Shown: positions 44,028 to 53,608 of the stretch, in pieces
How positions within the stretch are numbered: the stretch's first letter is position 1
Layout of the letters: each line of letters begins with the position of its first letter
Assembly: GCA_015680685.1 (NCBI GenBank)
Contig: MNCI01008018.1
Span: forward strand, 210,361-274,360
DNA length: 64,000 nucleotides
Source: Gnetum montanum
Taxonomy: Eukaryota; Streptophyta; Gnetopsida; Gnetales; Gnetaceae
Direction: 5' to 3'
Program-made: the position numbers and the translations under genes
The notes under the pieces: generated by a model
The model's database searches: none
What the model was told of the DNA's origin: nothing
What the model saw: the letters and a program-made list of their open reading frames with translations, nothing else

Positions 44028-44269
44028 GTAATTAGTTGTAAAATTAGGAATAAAATGTGTCAAAAGCAATTTCATCCCATTAGCTATACCAAAAAATTAG
44101 ATTTGGAAACCACCTAAGTAAATAGGAATCAACATTATAATATTTTAGGGACATGTTCTTCCAATAATTAACATCACACAGAAATAAAGTAAATCTATTA
44201 AGGTAAGCAGTAAGGTATAACCTAACTTTGGTAACAACCTTACTAATGATTGGCCCCGTGTGATTGTAG
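44028..44269 (+). other. Putative leader intron before the Ath-4 aORF
   Basis: Donor TTAAGG|GTAATTA at 44028, branch-like TTACTAATGA at about 44240-44249, acceptor GTGATTGTAG ending at 44269, touching the ATG. Length 242 bp. Confidence 0.55.
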
Positions 44270-45034
44270 ATGGCCCCGAAACAAGGACAACAGGAAGGTC
44301 CTACTCAAGGTGGGAGCAAGCGACCTAGGAGAGGCGAATGACAAGTTCCTGCTGGACAACATGCAGAGTAGGAGGAATAATCATTTAGCATTCACCAAGA
44401 AGACCCTGCTACTATACAATCAAGGCAGGTAGAAGGAGGAGCTGATGCAATGCCTGAACAGAAACAACATCTCATGTTGTCCCAGGATTGTGTTCAGGCT
44501 ATCCATGAAAGGTCCACATTCACTACAATGATTTTGGAATTAAATTTTAAACCTTTCATAGATTTTGCTCTAGAGGCCATTAGGGATCACCTCACAGGGT
44601 CCCCGTTATGGCCTATCCTCTCTGAAAGTGATGCCTGGTACTTAGGGGAAATGTACCAATTTTGGCAAAATAAAGAAGAAAGCAGCATGGTTAACAATTG
44701 TGGTGTGACTTTTGATTTCTTTGTTCAACCCATTTTGAAAGTATTAAACCTTTTGAATATAGGGCCAAAGGTTGCTCAGAACTAGCTAGACACTTTTAGA
44801 ATCGAGCAACTTAAACTATTGATAGAGAATAAAAGGATGGCAGAAGAAAAAGAGAAGGTTGACTAGGATGCCTCTATGGCACAAGCATAAATTTACATGC
44901 ACGCAAAGGCACTCAAGGCTTTACAAGAGGAGAAACTCCAGGCCATACTTCAACGCCATCAAATCCCAAGACTTGGAGCACAAGAAAAGGGAAAGATAGC
45001 CATGGAGGAGCCACCGCCACTAGGAACTACATGA
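44270..45034 (+). pseudogene. Ath-4 aORF, internally deleted
   Basis: Keeps both ends of the aORF but not the middle. The first about 175 codons match the Ath-5 N-terminal domain (MAPKQGQQEGPTQGG, SQDCVQAIHERSTF, TGSPLWPILSESDAWYLGEM, ending VLNLLNIGPKVAQ). The next segment (MAEEKEKVD, then ALKALQEEKLQAILQRHQ and MEEPPPLGTT) belongs to the coiled-coil region and C-terminus. About 2 kb is lost near 44785. The span is 765 nt, with in-frame stops and a frameshift near 44435. Confidence 0.7.
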
Positions 45035-45201
45035 GTTCCATCCAATTTTGTAATCATAGGATTTTCTTTTGTGTTGTGTCTCAATTTTTTTTTGACTTGA
45101 CACTGCGGCATAAACCCATTTTCACCATCCAATAATCCCATACCTATCCACTATGTAATCAATGTAACTCAAGTATGAGTTTTCATTCAGTCGTCGGGGT
45201 A

Positions 45202-46073
45202 TGATGAGGCATCATTTAGTCAACCGCGATATCACGTATGGGGTATTGTAGCCTAGCCATGATATCGCGTACGTGGTATCGCAGCCTAGCCATGATATCA
45301 CGTACGTGGTATCGTAGCCTATCTCCTCATCTATAAATAAGAGGTAGGTAGATCTGATAGGTAGTTTTTTTCAGTTATTTTTTCGATTCTTAGTTTAAGT
45401 GTTAAGTTTTATGTAGTTTTCTCTCAATCCTTTTCCTCCCAGTGTATGCCCGCAGTGTGGTGAATGTAATTGTACGACATCCTTTATTCGAGTGTGATGT
45501 ACTTGGACATGCACATGATTGGTAATAAAGATCAAGATTACTTCATCATTGCAGCATTCACTTAGATTAATTAATTATTTAATTTTTATTTGCTTCTTTC
45601 CTAGTTAGTCTCTTCTCATCCTAAACTCCTGTTAAATGTGGAATGAGTACAACTTGATTACGAGCATTTAAGTGTGACTACTTGGTAACCTAGTAGCACA
45701 CCTAGGATATACGCTTGGTAATCCCGGTGGTGGTTGTGCACAAAGTCCAAAATGTGTACAGATAATCGAGGAATGGATGCTCATCGCACTTAGGCTAGTT
45801 AGATTCTCTCTCCCCCTTTCTCTCTTAGCTTAGATAATATTACCTTCCATTGCCTTTAGGAGTAGCATTAGGCTAGAAACACATCATACACCTCACTCTA
45901 GACTAAACCATACGTGACAAAGCTAATACTAGTCCAGGTGGGAAGATAGCGAATTATGACCTAAGGCTAACTATCTAGATACCACAACTAGTCCATTTGT
46001 GGAGTTCGACCGGATCGCGCGTGTAACACTTGTATTCGTATGGTTGAGTGTAGGGGTACCTCACCACTCATCA
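45202..46073 (+). repeat. Ath-4 3' LTR
   Basis: 872 bp, preceded by CAGTCGTCGGGGTA (polypurine tract, 45188-45201). It carries three palindrome modules (45226-45250, 45259-45282, 45292-45315) where the 5' LTR has two, which explains the 32-bp length difference. TATAAATA is at 45332-45339 and AATAAA at 45524-45529. Confidence 0.9.
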
Positions 46074-46078
46074 GGCAG

Positions 46079-48120
46079 CTTGTAGAGAAAGAGAGAGAAA
46101 GAAATTAAAGGGTGTTTTTGCCAGTGCTAAGATTGCACCTTCCATTGTTTATCCATAGCCATGCCACTAGACTTTCTCCTTTCATAAATGCTCCAGTTCT
46201 GGTCCATCCTGAGTGCTTCCTCCAAGCCCAGTCCATTTTTTGTATGATGACCATCTGCACACACAACACAATCACAAATGAACAAGGATAGATAAACTAC
46301 AATGTAGTTGATACCTTGCCTCAATATGAAGCACATTGGCTGAGTTGTGGTTATGGTAGAAACTAGTTCAGAGATTTATCACAGGTAACTACCCAAGGTG
46401 TAGGGGTTAGGCGAATAGTAAAATGGAGAAAATTGAAAAATTTATGCTAGGGCCCCATGACTAAGAGAGAACCTGTAATAGCTATAAGATGAAAAAATAT
46501 GAGGAACAAGAAAGATGGGAAAAAATAACAACGGCAATGCCAATAAAATGGATGTTATGGATGGGGATGAAACAAGAGATGATTGATTGCAGGAAATGTT
46601 TAAGGAAAAGAACTTAACAATTGCACCAAAAAGGAATGCCAGTGGGTCCTCCCCAAAGTAGGCTCATGCCTTTTATGCCTTGACAAACCCACAAACCAAA
46701 GAGTCTGTAGGCTCTAGGAATGTCATTTGGAAACAAGAGTTAAAAACTTACCCACAAGAATTCACCAAAGAAAAATAATGCATCAACCCAGAATGGACTA
46801 ATGAGAAAATCGGTAATGAGGTGGAAAATGGGAAGAAAGATGGAGAGGAGAGAATGGAATGGAATTCCAAGAATAAGGTTGTGTAAAGTTCCTTGTGTAT
46901 TTCATGGTTAATGTGACTAAGTAGAACTCATCCCAAATCTAGACTCAAACAAACCACATCTAGTGACCTCACATCAACACACTTGACCAATCCATCCACT
47001 TGAAGCAACAAGAATGCTTCCACAAAGAGTTACCACCATTCCGAGGAGAGAGAGATGGAGAAGTAGGAAGCAAGAAAGGGCTTTATTTAGAGGGAACCTT
47101 CAGGCATGGGTAACATGTCTTTCTAGTTTCATCACTAGTGCTTGTAGCCCTTTTATTTGGTCTAAGGGATGTACTTTGAATTTCCATGTTGTTGTTTTTT
47201 TTTTTGAATGAGAACCACACCATGCAAAGACCCATGCATTTTTTTGAGGGGTGTGTTATGAATTCTCACTCTCTTTTTTTCATGAGAACCACACCATGAA
47301 AAGAATTATTTTTATTCACTCAACTTCCTGATTTTTTAACAATGTCAAAATGGCAAAAAACCCAAGAAAATGCATCCAAGAGCCCAAGAGAATGGTCAGC
47401 ATAGATGCATCGAATCCCTTTGAAGTCACACCCTTTTCATCCTTTGAGTATTTCCTTGGTTTGAAAAATACACAGCCACCAATTCATTAACAAGTTTACT
47501 TAGAAAAAGGGGCCGGTACAGTTCTAAGCCAAAGGAGACCATAGAGTTGTATGGATGAGTGGATGGCGTGGACTCATTTCCTATTTTACCAAAAGAACCA
47601 TACTTTAATATCAGCATCATAATTCAAAGGTAAAAAGTAAACATTAGCAATTAATATGATATAATTCAATCCACCATCATGAGCACTTATTGGATGATGA
47701 ATAAAAGCAATGAAGTAAACAAAGAAATAGTAAAAATATGAATGATGGTGTAAAAAAAAAAAGAAAAGAAAAGTTGAAAGAATGTGGAAAAAAAAAGTGT
47801 AAAATAAAATGTGTAAAAAAATTCAAAAATAACTGAGGGCCTAAAGTGGTTAGCATAGGTGGCCATCTCCCCCACAACTAAGTTGGAAGGAGGAGATCTA
47901 AAATAGTGAGCAAGGTTATCCATCAACAGAGGTAGCATGTGTACTGGCTGTCCTAAGCTCATGAAAAGGTTTGGTTTGTTGTACATTGACCAATAGTTTC
48001 TTGTTTGAGCTCTCAAGTTTGTATATTGTCATGGCCTCTGAAGGGAAAAGTTGCATAAATAATCTAAGGTCCTTCCCACACTGTTTGAAATTTAGTATGT
48101 TGTGGCACATGTGTGGGATT
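46079..48120 (-). other. Ath-3 post-pol linker
   Basis: Non-coding. Minus strand T-rich at 47860-47740, shared linker blocks at 47600-47420, purine block at 46660-46640. A GA-rich stretch lies at 46084-46105. It does not contain an aORF. Confidence 0.6.
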
Positions 48121-49015
48121 CTAGTAGAGAACCTTATCTCCCGGTTGATATTTAAATTTCCGAATCCTTAGGTCATGATGTTGTTTATTGAATGCTTTGT
48201 GCTTGAAAGGTACGTCCTTTTTTGTTAATTCCACCAATGTTTTGGAAACCTTTGAAAAGTTCTCAATAAATCTCCTATAGTAGCTAGTATGTCCAAGGAA
48301 TGACTGAATATCTTTAACAGTTTCTGGTTGATGGGTAATTCCTTGGATAACTTTGATTTTCTTAGGGTCTACCTCTATCCCTGTGTGTGAGATTTTGTGC
48401 CCTAGTACTATGCCCTCTTGGACCATCAAATGACTTTTCTACTAGTTATGCCTCAAATTGGTTTCTACACATCTTTTAAACACTTACTCTATCTGGTCCA
48501 AGGCTTGAACAAAGTTTGCTCCACAGGTGGAGAAATTGTCCATAAAGACTTCTACACCATTTCCTATTTGCTATTAGAAGATGCTTAGAACTAGTTGTTG
48601 AAATGTTGTAGGGGCATTGCATAAGCCAAATAACATATATTTGTATGCGAGTGTTTCCCAAGGATTGGTGAATGTAGTCTTGGCTTGTTCTTCTGGTGCT
48701 ATTTGTATTTGGTTATATCCGCTATATCCATCTAGAAAATTGTAATAGTGATGCCCTACGATGGTGTCTAAGACTTGGTCAACAAATGGAAATGGAAAGT
48801 GATCTTTGAATGTTTCCATATTTAGTAGCTTGAAATCTATGCACACCCTCCATTTGCCTCCCTTTTTGGGCACAATAACTAAGGGGCTAATCCATTCGCT
48901 ATCAGCAATAGGATATATGAACCCAGCCTTGAGAAGTTGTACAATTTCTTCCTTAACTACTTGCTTTAGCTTAGGGTTCAATCACATCTACAATTGTCTT
49001 TGAGGCTTCATGGAG
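48121..49015 (-). pseudogene. Ath-3 RT remnant fused to an integrase tail
   Basis: RT blocks on the minus strand: QVVKEEIVQLLKAGFIYP, PKKGGKWRVCIDFKLLNM, YYNFLDGYSGYNQIQIAPE, KYMLFGLCNAPTTFQQLVLS (open from 48981 to 48577), then FMDNFS near 48545, with Asn for the second catalytic Asp. The next open stretch (48429-48121) runs through GHTSYYRRFIENFSK and KKDVPFKHKAF, then changes near 48190 to KQHHDLRIRKFKYQPGDKVL, the C-terminal domain of integrase. RNase H and the integrase core are therefore deleted with the frame kept. Confidence 0.85.
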
Positions 49016-49499
49016 GGGTCAATGTAAATTCTATGTTGGCATATCCTAGGATCTATTCCAGTTAATTTGGGATATGACCAAGCAAAGGCTTCCAACCATT
49101 TATTTATTACCTTCAGCAGTTTTTCTTTCTATTGAGGATCAAACTTAGCGTTAATAATTACTAGTTTTCCATTTTTAAGGAACGTGTATTCTATATCGGT
49201 GGGAAATGGTTTCAGCTTGAGGGGCTCTTGCTTAAATTTCTTATAGATTTTCAACTTCCCCCAGTTGACATTTTCAAGGTTAAGACTTAGAAGTTAGCGG
49301 TGGACTTGCTCTAATGTGTCTATGCTATCGATGTAAGCACAAGTCAAACCCTCAATTGGTTCCACGTATATAAGTGAACTGCTTTCTTGATCAACTATTA
49401 GCCACTGGGTGCCTTCCTGTTATGTGGCTACTGCATACAGACATCTTTGTATGTTGTTCACTTGTGCACATTGATTGCATGCAGGAAATGTTAAAATTT

Positions 49500-50151
49500 G
49501 CACAAACCATGACCTCTACATGTAATTACACCTTGTGTCACTATATGCGATGCATGGAACTTTCTTCTTATCGATCTTTTCAAATATATTTTTCTTTGAT
49601 ATTTCTAGGAAAAGATCATGGATTCCTAGGCATGCGTCGACTGTGCTTAGCCATGCTATTCCCATTATGATTGGGAAGTCCCCCTTACTGTTGTTCACCT
49701 AAATCACTAGGAAGTTAACTGGGTATGACCACCCACAAACAGTGGTAACAATGTCTTCCACTAGTCCCAATGGGATAGTGATGGACTGGTCGGCCAACTC
49801 TAGACATATGTTACTCTTTTTCAATGGAGGCAGGTTCCAGGCCTTGTACATTTCTTGAGAAATCAAGTTGACACTGGAACTTGAATCCAAAAGAGCCTTG
49901 CATGGCACATTTTTAGCAATTTGTAAGTATATTAGAGGACTCCCAGGATCAAAGAATTTCCTGGGAATGTGGCCAGCTTTGATCCAATAGGTGATGACAT
50001 GTGTTAGCATGACTGTATGCATTGACTGTGATGACTGGGTTGAAGGGGGCTCCAAAGTTTTGATTGATACTGAGGCGTCTAAGGAATTAGCCACTTGTGA
50101 TTGCAAAGGCTTGGTTGGTTTGTTGGTTCTAAAGAAAGGTCTTTTCTTCAT
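49500..50151 (-). pseudogene. Ath-3 protease remnant
   Basis: Open over 150 codons from 50151. The active-site segment near 49885 reads ALLDSSSSVNLIS, with Ser for the essential Gly of DSG. It is followed by SITIPLGLVEDIVTTVCGWSYP and, after one stop, FPIIMGIAWLSTVDA and LGIHDLFLEISKKN. About 490 bp of decayed pol spacer (49016-49500) separates it from RT. Confidence 0.8.
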
Positions 50152-52545
50152 GTGGTTATTGTAACCAACAGTAGGTTGAGAGTTAACAACCCTTATGGCA
50201 TTACGTTGTTGCAGTTGGATAGGGATTTCACCCTACATAGTTGGAGCAAGTGGTAGTGGAGCTATTGGTGGAAGAGATGCAATCAAATGAGAAGGATGAT
50301 ATGCTTGCAGAATATCACCCCTAGAAGAGGAAGTCCCATAATACTCATGGGCTTTGTAGTAAGGTTGAGTAATGTAACCAGTAGAGTCACATGGGGAGAT
50401 TGGCTCCTGCATGTAATATCCATACAGGTTAGGTTGCCAGTAAGGATACTGTTGCCTTGATGGTGGCATTCCCCATGATTGTGGGTGCTTCCACTATTGA
50501 TATTGCTCAATCAACTGTGGTGGAGTTCCATGTGGATAATACATTAAGGGTTGGTGGAACTGTCTTGGGTTACCTTGGGGGTAAGGTAACCTTCGGGGTG
50601 CTTGTTGTTTGTTCAATCATGGGTTGAGTGCATACATTCCAAACTCTTGTAGATTTGAGATTATAGGGAAACATCCCTTAGGATGGTCATATTGACATAT
50701 TTCACATCCACTATCATTGTTTGTTTTTGACTCCACAACCTCTTCAATGATGGAAACTTTGCCCTTACCCTTGCTACGTGCATGTTCAGCTTCTCTCTTC
50801 TTTCTTTTTTCACGATCACTACCTTGCTCTCTAGACTCCTTTACTATTTTAAGAACAGTTTAAAATCTATTATCTAAGGAATCCCACATTTGTTCTACCT
50901 TTGTCGAAACTTCTGCTGTCATCTTTTGGATAGGAAAAGTTTTCCTGTTCACCATCTCTTCGAGTGGTGACTCTTCTTCATCCTCAGAAAATCTTACTCC
51001 CCTCTTCTAGAGGGAAGGATCTTGGTTATACTCTTCCACACTTTCTCTCTTCTGTAGCTCACCTTCTTCCTTAGCAACTCACTCCAATAGTCTTTGAATT
51101 TGATGGGACCTAAGCTCGGATAGTCTCCCTTGGGCATAAGTCCCAAGGGTTCTTCTCGTTTCATGCTTAAGCCCATCCACGAGATGGTGTAGTTGATCCC
51201 TTTGCAAATAACCATGGCTAAGAAAATGATGTAAAATTGCATAATATCGGCCCATGGCAGCATCCAAGGGTTTATGTCCTCCTTGTTTCTAGCCTTGGAT
51301 TTGCTTTCGCAAGTTAGACATTTGGGAGTATGTTTGGTACTTATCATTAAATAGTTCTAACATAGTACTCTACCTACGAATGGATTCTGGTTCTAAAGAC
51401 TGGTACCAACTTTCTGCTTCTTTAACTAATTTCCATGGGAACAACTTAAGTTTTTTCCATTCATTCTCTATGTTCTGTAAGGAACACACATCATGGAATG
51501 CTTGTAAATGATTCTGAGGATCAGCATTGTATCCCCCTTCAAATCGTGGGATGTTGTTCATATCTAATCTCTTGATCCTACTATCTTTTTGATGCCTTGT
51601 TGGAATTTTAATAGCCTCAGTTATGTCCAACATACTTTGAGTAGCGAGGAGGGGTTCATCATGATCATCTTGTCTATGGCATCTATGATGCCTATGTTGT
51701 TCCCTACTCTCCCTTCGTCTATGTTGTGACTCTTTAGAGTGCCCTCATCCCCTTTCCTGGCTATTTCATCTATGACTTCCACTTTTCCTACCTTTATCCC
51801 CATGGTCTTTCTCTTTATGACCACATCTAGATATTAAAGAAGAGGGTGAAGGAGATGATGAAGGTGAACAAGAAGGAGAACCATCACTATGATGGTGTCT
51901 ACTACCTTCTCTTCTACGATCTCGACCTTGATCACAATTGTGATCAGAATATCTGACTTTATCATGTGTCTATGTTCCTTTTTCAGATCCTTTGTGCCTG
52001 TGGGTATCAAAACTTGGGTTACGGATAGTGGAATGAAGGTTCTGATACACAGCCCCTTGGCCAAAGTCAAGGGGAGGAACATCATTGTGTGGGTGACTAC
52101 CTAAGGTAGGTTCACCACCCCCATTTTTGCTTAAGACATGTGGGGCATCTTGGGACCACTTATCCTTCAAAGACTTATGATGTATCTCATGTTTCAAGTC
52201 CCTTTGATGTTGTGCCTATGTGGGATGATATTCTCTCGAGTCATGATTTTTCACAACATATTTTGCATGTAAGTGTGGCATGCTAATTCGTGTGAGCGCA
52301 TGAAGAAGCATGCTTAGAACTGAACAATCGGGAGGTAACACTATGTTACTCTCTAAGTCTCACCAACGTAGTTTTTCATCTTGATGGAGGATAAAAGTAA
52401 AGTCTGGTATATACTCATCAAGATAAATATATGTCACTCGAACTTGTTGAGGGACTGGCAAATCAACGTCATGTGTATTACGCCATCAATTGTTTCCTGT
52501 TTTAGACCTAGGCGGTGAGATGCTTTTGTATGAAGAAGGAGACAT
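50152..52545 (-). pseudogene. Ath-3 gag
   Basis: Start ATG at 52545-52543 (MSPSSYKSISPPR), about 120 bp after the primer site. There is an Arg/Ser/His-rich, RS-like region at about 52090-51640. The capsid core is at 51633-51000: RLDMNNIPRFEGGYNADPQN, VCSLQNIENEWKKLKLFPWK, AESWYQSLEPESIRR, HHLVDGLKHETRRTLGTYAQ, LSELRSHQIQRLLE. The zinc knuckle near 50710-50670 reads CEICQYDHPKGC. A Pro/Tyr/Gln-rich tail (50510-50160) follows. Numerous stops are present. Confidence 0.8.
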
Positions 52546-52662
52546 ACTTGTCTATTCAATGTGCAATGTATTCTTGTTTATTATTTTCTCAATCAACCTT
52601 AAGGGTTCGTTCCAACGATGTGAATGATTTCCTAAGTTCTAGTTAGCGCACAAACAACTAAG

Positions 52663-52680
52663 TCCCCAGCAATGATGCCA
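52663..52680 (-). other. Ath-3 primer-binding site (tRNA-Asp-like)
   Basis: Minus strand TGGCATCATTGCTGGGGA, one base from the LTR. Only transitions separate it from the tRNA-Asp complement. Confidence 0.8.
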
Positions 52681-52681
52681 A

Positions 52682-53603
52682 TGATGAGTAGCGAGGTACC
52701 CCTATGCTCAACCATACAAATACAAGCATTTCATGCATGATCTGGTCAAATTTTAAGGACTAAGTGCTTATGCGCCCTTGTGAAACAAGGACGGGTTGGT
52801 TGATCATTGTCTCCCCAAACTTACTTATATGTCATGATTGTATGGTTAAGTAAGCTTGAGGCATATGATTTTTATAGCTTTTATGTTTTTATGTCCTGCT
52901 ACAAATAAGGGAGGAGAGAGAGAGAGAGATAACTAAGTGACTAATTTAACTTAACTACTAATTAAATAGGCTTTAACTAATCCTAACACCAGTATCTGTT
53001 CTCACTTGTTGTACACATCCTAAACCAGCGCAACACTACTGGGATTACCAAACACGAATCGTTACTAGGTTATCAAGTGTTACACACATGCTCGAAGTGA
53101 TCATACTGTGTGTGCTAATAACATAAATGTAAAGTGCATAAAATAAAATAAAATAAATGCAAAAGAAAATAAAATAAAAGAAATGAGTAAGAAAACAAAT
53201 CTCAAGTGTTGCAAGGATGAATTGAAGAGCTCATATTTATTACCATACATTTGGTGTGCTTAGGTACACAATGCTCGAATAAAGATCCATCCACACTTTG
53301 ACCTCCTATTGTGGGCACTTAGAAAATACTACAAGAGTCTCGCTACTTGGCTACTACAAGACTCCTTCTTGACTCCTTCTTCTGGATTACTCCCTATTGT
53401 GTGCCTAGGCACTGTATTTATAGGCCCAGGAGTAACCCAGGAATAATTGCTCTAATAATAACGACTCTAATAATTAGAGTAATTTCTCTAATAATAACCA
53501 CTCTAATAATTAGAAAAAAAAACTCTAATAATTAGAGTAACTACTCTAATAATAACCACTCTAATACTAACCACTCTAATAATTAGAGTAACCACTCTCA
53601 TCA
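52682..53603 (-). repeat. Ath-3 5' LTR (right)
   Basis: 922 bp, + strand TGATGAGTAGCGAGG to CTCTCATCA. TATAAATA (minus) is at 53415-53422. U3 palindromes CTCTAATAATTAGAG are at 53465-53479, 53501-53514 (broken by an A-run), 53523-53537 and 53574-53588. Confidence 0.85.
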
Positions 53604-53608
53604 ATTAT

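Larger units (their letters stand above)
32557..46073 (+). mobile_element. Ath-4, Athila-type gag+aORF element inside Ath-3
   Basis: Forward element with perfect TSD GGCAG at 32552-32556 and 46074-46078. LTRs are 840 bp (5') and 872 bp (3'), starting TGATGAG and ending CTCATCA. Internal order: primer site, gag lacking its N-terminal part, T-rich linker (interrupted by Ath-5), linker, TATA region, intron, shortened aORF, polypurine tract. No protease, RT, RNase H or integrase is present. Net of Ath-5 it is about 6.0 kb. Confidence 0.85.
31421..53603 (-). mobile_element. Ath-3, Athila-type element inside the Gyp-1 LTR
   Basis: Reverse-strand element with TSD ATTAT at 31416-31420 and 53604-53608, LTRs of 923 and 922 bp, a tRNA-Asp-like primer site, gag, protease, RT with an internal pol deletion, linker and polypurine tract. 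Without the Ath-4 insertion it is about 8.7 kb. No aORF is left: only about 0.77 kb separates the conserved purine block (46660) from the polypurine tract. Confidence 0.85.
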
